Origin: Chitinivibrionales bacterium
GTDB taxonomy: Bacteria; Fibrobacterota; Chitinivibrionia; Chitinivibrionales; JANQEN01
Length of the DNA stretch: 5,252 nt
NCBI GenBank assembly: GCA_030593665.1
Contig: JAUVGS010000184.1
Span: 1-5,252 of the forward strand
Direction: 5' to 3'
The position numbers and the translations under genes are program-made. The notes under the pieces were generated by a model. The model had not been told where the DNA came from. It worked only from the letters and a program-made list of their open reading frames with translations, and did not search any database. The stretch's first letter is position 1, and every line of letters starts with the position of its first letter. Shown here piece after piece: positions 1 to 5,252 of the stretch.

Positions 1-175
1 GTTTATCGATCTGCATATTCGTATTAGAGGAACTTTGGAAAAAATATTGGATGGCGATACGAATAGTTGATGGAAGAAAAAATGTATATTCAAAATAGCG
101 ATGTTATTATCGGAATTAGCGCATAATTAGTTTCTGCTAAATATTGACAAATGGCCGTCATTTCCCCCTTGCGGA

Positions 176-228
176 GGATTACACCGCGCATGCTTTAAGC
201 GGGCGAAGTGCGCCAAAGGTGTAAATCC
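176..228. other. Long imperfect hairpin (possible structured RNA)
   Basis: GGATTACACC (176-185) pairs with GGTGTAAATCC (218-228) over 10 base pairs with one bulged A at 223. Inside it GCGCA (186-190) pairs perfectly with TGCGC (209-213), and CTT (193-195) can pair with AAG (206-208), closing a loop at 196-205. CAAA (214-217) is unpaired on the 3' side. No T-run follows, so it is not an intrinsic terminator. It is nested in the 121-400 inverted-repeat element and is more GC-rich than its surroundings. Confidence 0.5.
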
Positions 229-286
229 ATGCCCCGAAACACACAAAAAATTGGATTGTCATTCCATTCTGAACATTAGAGTGGTT

Positions 287-313
287 CAATCCCGACAAAA
301 AGAATCGGGATTG
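287..313. other. Perfect 9-bp stem-loop
   Basis: CAATCCCGA (287-295) and TCGGGATTG (305-313) are exact reverse complements separated by a 9-nt A-rich loop (296-304). A run of five Ts occurs only at 326-330, too far downstream for a classical terminator. It lies inside the 121-400 element. Confidence 0.55.
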
Positions 314-335
314 TTAATATTATAGTTTTTGTTGT

Positions 336-359
336 TTCCGGCTTAAAAGCATACCGGAA
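336..359. other. Stem-loop TTCCGG/CCGGAA
   Basis: TTCCGG (336-341) pairs with CCGGAA (354-359) around a 12-nt loop. The right half runs directly into GGAATGAC (356-363), the inner inverted-repeat motif of the surrounding element. This arrangement is seen in REP-type intergenic repeats. Confidence 0.4.
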
Positions 360-400
360 TGACATTCAAAACGATCTATATTTAGCAGATACTAATTAGC

Positions 401-532
401 AATAAAAAAAGCCAGGGGAAACACTTTTATTTAGTTGTGTTTCGATGAGAAGTCGTTTATTTTATTTTAATTGATCAGACAGTAAATTAAGCACACTTTT
501 AACAATAATTTAATGCACTTTAAACTTTTTAC
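401..532 (+). other. AT-rich leader upstream of the porin-like gene
   Basis: This stretch is very AT-rich and holds no gene. GAAACAC (418-424) and GTGTTTC (437-443) form a 7-bp inverted repeat around a T-rich loop. A weak sigma70-like pair, TTGTGT (435-440) and TATTTT (458-463) with a 17-nt spacer, could drive the downstream gene, but the match is poor and many other AT-rich hexamers compete. The promoter of the porin-like gene probably lies here, but I cannot place it. Confidence 0.25.
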
Positions 533-539
533 AGGAGGG
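533..539 (+). promoter_or_regulatory. Strong Shine-Dalgarno of the porin-like gene
   Basis: AGGAGGG lies immediately upstream of the ATG at 543. It decides the start: the upstream in-frame ATG at 513 has no ribosome-binding site and would put ten extra residues before a clean signal peptide. Confidence 0.85.
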
Positions 540-542
540 TTT

Positions 543-1727
543 ATGCGTAAAACTTTTATTTTATTAACAGGCCTGTTATTGGCTTGTGCTATGGTAATGA
601 ATTCCTTTGCTGCTGAGACGGAAAAGAAAACGCCGGCTCCTGCACAGAAGGTTGAAAAAGCCAAACCTGACATTACCATGAGTGGTGATGCGCAGCTCAG
701 GTTGCGGGTACACTATGTTAAGAGTACTGATAGTGCAGGCAAAGATAAGCCCGCTACAGGAGATTACACAAATAATTATGCCTGGAATTTTAAATTGAAA
801 GCTAAGGTTAATGAGAATCTCTGCTTTGGCATGCGTCTCTCAAACCCCGCCGGTTATGCGACGGATAAGGTAAGTGATAATCTGACAAAAGCATCCGCGA
901 ATTTCAAAATTCTTTCAATTCCAGAAATGTATTTCAAATGGAAAGTACCTGTGTTTTCTATAAGTTTTGGTATTATTCCGGTTATGGCAAACACTGTTTT
1001 AAATCTTGCCTATACTGAGCAACATAATTATATGGCCAATAAAGATTGCTGTGAAGCCGGTATTACTTCATGGAAAGTCTATATGAATAATTCACAAACC
1101 GGATTGGATTTTGGATTTTTATTTCTTAATGATAAAGCAACATCTGTTGGATTTAATTTCATCACTGCTATTGCTGAAGATGCCGGTAAAGATTATGTCG
1201 CCAATGCACTTAAAAATGATAAACTAAGATTCGTCTGGTCAATACCTGTGAGTATCCTTGAAAAGAAACTGTCATTTCTTCCTGTTCTCCACATGATGAC
1301 CAACAAGTATCGCTCTGCTGATAAAGAGGACGCTAACCACACATTGTGTGGTGGTTTGAATATCGGGATTAAACCAATTAAGCAGTTTGGTTTGAATTTA
1401 GGTTATGCAATTGGTGGATTTAATGATGATGCGGTGGCGCATGAAGATTCGGTAAGTGCACCTCTTGGAATGCTTACTAACGTTGCGGTGACTGTGAAAC
1501 CGGGTTTTGGTACTGCAAGTGTTGGTTTCAATTTTGGTCTAACGAAAGACCGTGAGGCTGACCCTGTGATAAATCATAGACTCATACATTTTGATATGAA
1601 GTATGCCATGCCTATTAAGTCTCTTATTCTATTACCCCGTGTGAGAATCTGGACCTTTGGCAACAGTGAAGATGATACATCAGAACTGCGTGTTCGTCCT
1701 GAGCTTTTCTTCTTGGCGAAGTTCTAG
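543..1727 (+). CDS. Putative outer-membrane porin-like beta-barrel protein
   Basis: This is a 394-aa exported protein. Residues 1-24 form a signal peptide (RK n-region, Leu-rich core, SFAA cleavage region). An LLAC at 12-15 resembles a lipobox, but the hydrophobic stretch continues past it, so signal peptidase I is more likely. A short Ala/Pro/Lys-rich linker (about 25-42) follows, then ITMSGDAQLRLR, a start typical of porin barrels. The rest alternates polar and hydrophobic residues in short strands (for example FKLKAKVNENLCFGMRL and ASVGFNFGL), and the protein ends in Phe, the usual C-terminal signal for BAM-assembled barrels. The size suits a 14-18-strand barrel. Cysteines at 94, 169, 170 and 269 of the precursor are unusual for a porin. 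I cannot assign a named family or substrate. The gene stands alone: strong Shine-Dalgarno in front, intrinsic terminator behind. Confidence 0.75.
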   Translation: MRKTFILLTGLLLACAMVMNSFAAETEKKTPAPAQKVEKAKPDITMSGDAQLRLRVHYVKSTDSAGKDKPATGDYTNNYAWNFKLKAKVNENLCFGMRLSNPAGYATDKVSDNLTKASANFKILSIPEMYFKWKVPVFSISFGIIPVMANTVLNLAYTEQHNYMANKDCCEAGITSWKVYMNNSQTGLDFGFLFLNDKATSVGFNFITAIAEDAGKDYVANALKNDKLRFVWSIPVSILEKKLSFLPVLHMMTNKYRSADKEDANHTLCGGLNIGIKPIKQFGLNLGYAIGGFNDDAVAHEDSVSAPLGMLTNVAVTVKPGFGTASVGFNFGLTKDREADPVINHRLIHFDMKYAMPIKSLILLPRVRIWTFGNSEDDTSELRVRPELFFLAKF

Positions 1728-1740
1728 TGTAATAAAAAGT

Positions 1741-1765
1741 CTGACCTCCTTTTTTAGGTGGTTAG
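1741..1765 (+). other. Hairpin just upstream of the terminator
   Basis: CTGACCTCC (1741-1749) pairs with GGTGGTTAG (1757-1765) around a T-rich 7-nt loop. There are eight pairs including one G-T wobble and one internal T-T mismatch. No T-run follows it, so it is not a terminator itself. It could stabilise the 3' end of the porin mRNA or be incidental. Confidence 0.35.
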
Positions 1766-1781
1766 CAGGAAATGTTGGATG

Positions 1782-1809
1782 GGGAGAGCAGAAATGTTCT
1801 CCCTTTTTT
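1782..1809 (+). terminator. Rho-independent terminator after the porin-like gene
   Basis: GGGAGAGCA (1782-1790) pairs with TGTTCTCCC (1795-1803) over nine pairs with a single G-T wobble. The loop is GAAA, a stable GNRA tetraloop, and six Ts follow directly at 1804-1809. It starts 54 nt past the stop codon at 1727 and separates the porin-like gene from the ApbE gene. Confidence 0.93.
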
Positions 1810-1923
1810 GTTGTATCATTATAAATCCGTGCTTGCTGTTATGAATTATTTTATATGTCCCTGTTATTCGTAATAATAGCGAGATTGAACATTTTGAATA
1901 TTTTACTTCGAGCTACACAAACC

Positions 1924-2940
1924 ATGAAACATGCGATACTACTTGTTTTAATGATATTTCTCTCGTGTCAAAAACAACCGGCTGTATTTAAAGCAAAACA
2001 TACTTTTTACCGAATGGATACAGTTGTTGAAGTAACCCTGGTAATTAAAGGAAAGGAAGATAAAGACAATAAAAAGAGGGTGGCCGAAACATGGCAAACG
2101 ATTGATTCATTACTGGAAGATTTCGAAGTCAGATTCTCCCAGACGCATCCCGGTTCTGAAGTATTAGCGATTAATAATAAAAAGGATACGACACGGGTTA
2201 TCTCTGCAACTCTTACTGAGATGCTTGCGGTTGGATTGGGCTATGGCGATTCGCTTGACGGTATGTTTGACCTGACCATATTACCGATTAAGGAGCTGTG
2301 GGGGTTTGGCGAAAAAGATCAGCAGAAAGAGGTGGTTCCGGAGCATGATGCTATTACTCAGGCGTTGGAGTGGGTCGATTACAGGAATGTTACTGTCAAC
2401 ACCAAGAAGCGTACTATTCACTTTCTGAACGAGGATGTTATTGTTGATGTCGGCGGTATTGCCAAGGGATTTTCATTACGTGAAATGGGAAAACTGTTGG
2501 ATGCCCTGGGGCATTCGGACTATCTTATTGTCGCTGGTGGTGATATCATCGGAAAGGGGAGACGGCCTGACGGGAATCCGTGGAAAGTCGGTATCAAGCA
2601 TCCGCGCAACGATAGGGGAATGCTGGGCGCGTTCCGGCTTGACAGTGGCAGTGTAGTAACGAGTGGTGATTATGAGCGGTACTGGATAAAAGAGGGTAAA
2701 CGGTATCACCATATTTTCAATCCCAATACCGGCTATAGCTGCACTGAGAATCAGAGCCTGACCATCTGGTGTATGGATCCGATTATTGCGGATGTGCTCA
2801 GTACCGGCATGTTCTGTTCACCCCGGGATGAAATTCTCGCCTTTGTTGAAGCACGGCCGCATCTGGAGTGTGTGATTGTTGACAGTGGCGGCACTGTGGT
2901 GATCAGTAGCGGGTGGAAAGATAAGGTGCAGATATTTTAA
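1924..2940 (+). CDS. apbE: FAD:protein FMN transferase, ApbE family lipoprotein
   Basis: This 338-aa protein belongs to the ApbE family, which transfers FMN from FAD to a Thr or Ser of extracytoplasmic flavoproteins such as RnfG/RnfD or NqrB/NqrC, using Mg2+. Family motifs in order: FYRMDT (28-33); MFDLTILPIKELWGFG (114-129); DVGGIAKG (175-182); AGGD (204-207); TSGDYERYW (246-254); HHIFNPNTG (262-270), where the usual Asp of HIxDPxTG is Asn; and ADVLST (289-294), whose Asp and Thr are expected metal ligands. The length is normal for the family. The start at 1924 is chosen because MKHAILLVLMIFLSC is a lipoprotein signal ending at Cys15. An in-frame ATG at 1855 would add 23 residues in front of it. 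Neither start has a good Shine-Dalgarno. It probably acts in the periplasm, anchored by lipid. No flavoprotein substrate is encoded in the window. Confidence 0.93.
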   Translation: MKHAILLVLMIFLSCQKQPAVFKAKHTFYRMDTVVEVTLVIKGKEDKDNKKRVAETWQTIDSLLEDFEVRFSQTHPGSEVLAINNKKDTTRVISATLTEMLAVGLGYGDSLDGMFDLTILPIKELWGFGEKDQQKEVVPEHDAITQALEWVDYRNVTVNTKKRTIHFLNEDVIVDVGGIAKGFSLREMGKLLDALGHSDYLIVAGGDIIGKGRRPDGNPWKVGIKHPRNDRGMLGAFRLDSGSVVTSGDYERYWIKEGKRYHHIFNPNTGYSCTENQSLTIWCMDPIIADVLSTGMFCSPRDEILAFVEARPHLECVIVDSGGTVVISSGWKDKVQIF

Positions 2941-3103
2941 TTTAGTACCCGAATGCAAGGAATTATTAGAGAAGATTAAGAATGATATATAACTATTCAC
3001 GCTTTCCATAATGATGGCTGCGCTCTATGCAAGCCGGGGAGGTGTTCAACCGGAACGAGGGGGAAACCTCCTTCTAAGAATAAACTATTTTGTATAATAT
3101 CTT
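2941..3103 (+). other. Intergenic gap with GC-rich foldable segment
   Basis: No terminator follows the ApbE stop. The segment 3031-3075 is GC-rich against AT-rich flanks and can fold two ways. GGAGGT (3038-3043) can pair with ACCTCC (3066-3071), enclosing a GTTC/GAAC hairpin (3044-3047 with 3053-3056). Alternatively GAGG (3057-3060) can pair with CCTC (3067-3070). An AT-rich run containing TATAAT follows, up to the ATPase start. It may be the leader or promoter region of the exporter operon. I recognise no known riboswitch. Confidence 0.35.
3093..3098 (+). promoter_or_regulatory. TATAAT box abutting the ATPase start codon
   Basis: A perfect -10 consensus hexamer ends five bases before the ATG at 3104, so transcription from it would begin at or next to that ATG and give a leaderless mRNA. 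No TTGACA-like -35 lies at the right distance, which weakens the call. Confidence 0.3.
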
Positions 3104-4036
3104 ATGTCAACACCAATAATATCAGTCTCAAACGTAAATAAAACCTACGATACACTCAAGGCGGTAGATACCCTCAGTTTTGAAGTGTTTCCCTCCTCCT
3201 GCTTCGGCTTTTTAGGGCCTAACGGGGCAGGGAAGACCACTATGATGAAGATTATCTATGGCAAGTGTGTTCGCGATAACCATACCAATGATACCGTGAA
3301 TGTGTTCGGTTATGATCCTCGTACCAATGAACTTGCTATCAAATATCTCTCAGGAGTAGTACCCCAGGAAAACAATCTTGACCAGGAGCTGAATGTCTAC
3401 CAGAATCTCCATATCTACTCAAAGTTTTATAATATGCAAAAAAAAGAGGCAAACGAGCGGATAGAGTATTTGCTGGACTTTCTGGAATTGACGAATAAGC
3501 GTACGGCCCGTATCCGGGAACTTTCCGGTGGCATGAAGCGGCGGTTGATCATTGCCCGTGCACTGATACATAAACCGCAGTTGCTCATCCTGGATGAGCC
3601 CACCACAGGGCTCGATCCTCAGGTGCGGCACCTTATCTGGGAAAAGCTGCGGCAGCTTAAAAAAGAGGGGATTACCATCCTGTTAACGACCCATTATATG
3701 GAAGAGGCATTCCAGATTTGTGACATAATAATTATCATGGATAAGGGGAAAAAGATTATAGAGGGAGTGCCGCAGGAACTGCTGGATACAAATATAGAAA
3801 AATATGTACTTGAGATGCACAGCAAAGATGCTGTTGATGCTCTGACGCCGAAGATTAATGCTGCTGGTATTCGAAGAGATGGGACGCGGGAACCGGCAGT
3901 ATTCTATTCGAATGATTTGGATGCATTAACACAGTTGACCGAGTCGTTAACCAGCGGAGAGTTCTTTTTGCGTCAATCAAATCTGGAGGACCTGTTCCTG
4001 AAGATCACCGGAAGGAGGCTTAATGTCAACCAGTAG
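3104..4036 (+). CDS. ABC-2 exporter ATP-binding protein, NodI-like
   Basis: This 310-aa cytoplasmic ATPase has all nucleotide-binding motifs: Walker A GPNGAGKT (38-45), Q-loop VVPQ (85-88), signature LSGGMKRR (140-147), Walker B LLILDEP (160-166), D-loop GLD (169-171) and switch His197 in TTH. The wording LSGGMKRR...ARALIHKPQLLILDEPTTGLD, then RHLIWEKL and LLTTHYMEEA, is close to NodI and related drug/polysaccharide-type ABC-2 exporters. The C-terminal NLEDLFLKITGR (293-304) is the usual tail of such ATPases. It should energise the permease whose start it overlaps by 14 bp. An in-frame stop at 3095 excludes a longer product. No Shine-Dalgarno is visible before the ATG, unlike the porin and permease genes. 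NodI itself exports lipochitin oligosaccharides in rhizobia; nothing here shows the substrate, so I give no symbol. Confidence 0.92.
   Translation: MSTPIISVSNVNKTYDTLKAVDTLSFEVFPSSCFGFLGPNGAGKTTMMKIIYGKCVRDNHTNDTVNVFGYDPRTNELAIKYLSGVVPQENNLDQELNVYQNLHIYSKFYNMQKKEANERIEYLLDFLELTNKRTARIRELSGGMKRRLIIARALIHKPQLLILDEPTTGLDPQVRHLIWEKLRQLKKEGITILLTTHYMEEAFQICDIIIIMDKGKKIIEGVPQELLDTNIEKYVLEMHSKDAVDALTPKINAAGIRRDGTREPAVFYSNDLDALTQLTESLTSGEFFLRQSNLEDLFLKITGRRLNVNQ
4012..4018 (+). promoter_or_regulatory. Shine-Dalgarno of the permease gene
   Basis: AAGGAGG lies four bases upstream of the ATG at 4023 and inside the 3' end of the ATPase gene. It fixes the permease start and gives it independent or coupled translation within the operon. 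Confidence 0.85.
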
Positions 4037-4802
4037 CCACCCTCCACTCAGCACACGGCTCTATAGCGTGTGGTACCGCCATATGCGGGTGTATACGAAA
4101 AATTTAATCAGCAATGGTTGCCCGCCGTTTCTTGAACCCCTTATTTTCCTGGCCGGTATCGGCCTCGGGCTGGGTAAATATATCGCCTCAATGGATGGTG
4201 TATCCTATATTGAGTACCTCGCTGTCGGGTTGGTTATAACCTCATCGATGTACACGGCTGCGTTTGAGTGCACCTTCGGCACTTTTATCCGCCTTGAATA
4301 CGACAAAGTATATGACGGTATGCTCGCGGCGCCGATAACGGTGAATAACCTTTTTGTCGGGGAAATACTCTGGGCCGGAACCAAGGGATTCTTTTTTTCT
4401 ACCTGCGTTCTGATAGTGGTATGCTCATTTCGTATTCTGCCGATCTCATTCACTCTTCTCATGCCGCTGGTGGGTTTTATAACGGGTGTAATGGTGGCCA
4501 CGGTCTCACTTCTGGTAACCTCATTCGTAAAGGATATTAATCACCTCAACTTTTTCTTCACCGGCTTTCTCTCACCGATGTTTTTCTTCTCGGGGATCGT
4601 ATTCCCGATCAGCAGTCTGCCAAAAGCTATTCAGCCGCTAGCGGAGCTGTTTCCCATGACCCACACAGTACGGATGGTAAGAGCGTTGAGTAATGCTCAC
4701 GTTGAACCGATTCTGATTTTTGATGTTCTATACTGTGTCGTGGTAGTATTTATAGCGGGTTATTTTGCAATTTCCCGCCTGCAGAGAAGATTAACGAATT
4801 AA
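4023..4802 (+). CDS. ABC-2 type permease, NodJ-like
   Basis: This 259-aa inner-membrane protein matches the usual NodJ length (about 260). About six hydrophobic segments are visible, near residues 35-52, 63-82, 110-135, 139-168, 175-196 and 230-251. After the second comes FECTFGTFIRLEYDKVYDGMLAAPI (81-105), then VGEILWAGTKG (112-122), and the loop SPMFFFSGIVFPISSLPKAIQPLAELFPMTH (184-214). These are the characteristic blocks of the NodJ/DrrB branch of ABC-2 membrane proteins. It forms the channel half of an exporter with the ATPase just upstream, presumably two of each subunit. The 14-bp overlap and the internal Shine-Dalgarno indicate co-expression. The substrate is unknown: lipo-oligosaccharide, glycolipid or drug are all possible by family analogy. 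No glycan-synthesis genes are visible nearby to guide a choice. No clear terminator follows on this strand. Confidence 0.9.
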   Translation: MSTSSHPPLSTRLYSVWYRHMRVYTKNLISNGCPPFLEPLIFLAGIGLGLGKYIASMDGVSYIEYLAVGLVITSSMYTAAFECTFGTFIRLEYDKVYDGMLAAPITVNNLFVGEILWAGTKGFFFSTCVLIVVCSFRILPISFTLLMPLVGFITGVMVATVSLLVTSFVKDINHLNFFFTGFLSPMFFFSGIVFPISSLPKAIQPLAELFPMTHTVRMVRALSNAHVEPILIFDVLYCVVVVFIAGYFAISRLQRRLTN

Positions 4803-4830
4803 AAAAGAAATCAAGTTTGTTTTCAAATAT

Positions 4831-4853
4831 AAAAAACGCTTACGTAACAAGTG
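4831..4853 (-). terminator. Weak possible terminator of the reverse-strand gene
   Basis: Read on the minus strand, CACTTG (4853-4848) can pair with TAAGCG (4842-4837) around a 5-nt loop, with one A-C mismatch and one G-T wobble, and six Ts follow at 4836-4831. It sits about 33 nt past the minus-strand stop at 4886. The stem is short, so this is tentative. Confidence 0.28.
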
Positions 4854-4885
4854 GGCATTCAGGTAATGTGCATAGTAGTATAATC

Positions 4886-5252
4886 CTACATCGCAAAATA
4901 GGCTTTACTGAAGAATGTTTTTTCTGAAGACCTGACCGTAACAATATGCATGCCCGGTGACAGGGTAAGAGGTATTTGAAACCACTGGTTATCATCATTG
5001 GTAATGAATGAAATAAGTTCTCGTCCATTCATATCGGAAATCGTCACATTCTGATTTTCGTATATTTGCATATGTAAAAAATATGACGTTTTATCCTCTC
5101 TGATAAAAACCCGTTTTTCTATTTCTAAAGAAGAGTACTTCTTGAACAATTTAGTAGACGGAGTAATAATAAACTCCTGATCTGATTCTCTGCTGCACAT
5201 ATTTTCGGCAGCGTCATAGGCATAAATTTTAATAACGCAGTTTTTTGAAGAT
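4886..5252 (-). CDS. Partial secreted/surface protein with T9SS-like C-terminal domain
   Basis: This is the 3' end of a minus-strand gene. The frame stays open from the stop (4886-4888) to the window edge, giving 121 visible residues; the ATG at 5200 is internal, not the start. The first 17 residues, SSKNCVIKIYAYDAAEN, look like the last strand of an Ig/fibronectin-type domain (the 'A-x-D-x-A-x-N' pattern). About 60-121 carries NVTISDMNGRELIS (68-81) and LSPGMHIVTV (97-106), the pattern of type A T9SS C-terminal sorting domains (strand, D-x-x-G-[KR], then L-x-x-G-[MIV]-[YH]-[IV]-V). The usual YPNP lead-in is absent and the C-terminus AYFAM is atypical, so it may be a divergent sorting domain or another beta-sandwich. 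It is convergent with the exporter operon, 83 bp away. The enzymatic part lies outside the window. Confidence 0.6.
   Translation of the reverse strand, partial: SSKNCVIKIYAYDAAENMCSRESDQEFIITPSTKLFKKYSSLEIEKRVFIREDKTSYFLHMQIYENQNVTISDMNGRELISFITNDDNQWFQIPLTLSPGMHIVTVRSSEKTFFSKAYFAM

Larger units (their letters stand above)
121..400. repeat. MITE/REP-like inverted-repeat element with internal hairpins
   Basis: Two 24-bp arms at 124-147 and 375-398 are inverted copies of each other with 22 of 24 positions matching; both carry TAATTAGT and TCTGCTAAATAT. A second inner inverted pair lies at 157-165 (GTCATTTCC) and 356-363 (GGAATGAC), and another GTCATTCC sits at 258-265. Between the arms are hairpins at 176-228, 287-313 and 336-359. 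AATTAGC occurs just outside the left arm (114-120) and at the outer end of the right arm (394-400), a possible short target duplication. There is no coding frame of note inside. GTCATTCC/GGAATGAC-type ends are common in bacterial intergenic repeats, so a non-autonomous mobile element or REP-type cluster is the best reading. A structured non-coding RNA is the alternative. Copy number cannot be judged from one window. Confidence 0.55.

Noticed and set aside
2..70. Open frame entering from the left edge and ending at TGA 68-70, as a partial gene end
   Set aside because: Only 22 residues are visible, they show no recognisable motif, and a second frame (3-98) is equally open, so no call can be supported.
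165..240. tRNA-like look, with GGTGTAAATCC resembling a T-arm
   Set aside because: The T-arm does not form a 5-bp stem with a 7-nt loop, there is no acceptor stem, and the same bases pair better as one long hairpin.
513..542. Upstream ATG at 513 as the start of the porin-like gene
   Set aside because: It has no ribosome-binding site, and AGGAGGG lies between it and the ATG at 543, which begins a standard signal peptide.
1811..1923. Sigma70-type promoter for the ApbE gene
   Set aside because: TTGAAC (1885-1890) and other -35-like hexamers have no -10 partner at 16-18 nt, so none can be placed reliably.
2985..3075. Cyclic-di-GMP (GEMM) riboswitch or group II intron domain V/VI remnant
   Set aside because: The GCAAGCC and GGGGGAAACC fragments are suggestive, but the conserved upstream GEMM half is absent and no domain V stem with a GAAA cap and AGC triad forms.
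3011..3097. 28-codon open frame just ahead of the ATPase, as a leader peptide
   Set aside because: It has no Shine-Dalgarno, the GC-rich hairpin region accounts for its composition, and the translation shows no attenuator-type codon run.
4205..4501. Reverse-strand open frame opposite the permease
   Set aside because: It lies wholly inside a well-supported membrane-protein gene, has no family resemblance, and is explained as an antisense shadow.

Overview
The window looks like chromosome from a Gram-negative, moderately AT-rich bacterium. It carries an outer-membrane barrel protein with a signal peptide and C-terminal Phe, a periplasmic lipoprotein enzyme, and, on the right edge, the tail of a secreted protein resembling a type IX secretion (T9SS) C-terminal sorting domain. 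That mix suggests the Fibrobacterota-Chlorobiota-Bacteroidota (FCB) group or a neighbour, with a Fibrobacterota-like lineage as a tentative guess. There are no phage, plasmid, CRISPR, rRNA or tRNA genes, and no transposase.

Layout, left to right. Positions 1-542 hold no convincing gene. They do contain a roughly 280-bp block (about 121-400) bounded by 24-bp inverted repeats with 22/24 identity and containing several internal hairpins. It looks like a non-autonomous MITE/REP-type element or a structured RNA. Positions 543-1727 (+) encode a 394-aa porin-like outer-membrane protein with a strong Shine-Dalgarno, ended by a textbook intrinsic terminator at 1782-1809. Positions 1924-2940 (+) encode an ApbE-family FAD:protein FMN transferase lipoprotein. 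A 163-bp gap follows, with a GC-rich hairpin region and a TATAAT box placed almost on the next start codon. Positions 3104-4036 and 4023-4802 (+) overlap by 14 bp and encode an ABC-2 exporter whose ATPase and permease most resemble the NodI/NodJ family. Positions 4886-5252 (-) are the 3' end of a convergent gene that runs off the right edge.

Functional picture. The genes are mostly cell-envelope functions: passage through the outer membrane (porin-like protein), covalent flavinylation of extracytoplasmic proteins (ApbE), export across the inner membrane (NodI/NodJ-like pair), and a surface or secreted protein. Only the ATPase-permease pair is a clear operon. The porin is closed off by its own terminator, and no flavoprotein target of ApbE lies in the window. 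The most interesting items are the inverted-repeat element at the left, the NodIJ-type exporter with an apparently leaderless or SD-less ATPase start, and the partial sorting-domain protein, whose reading frame stays open to the window edge.
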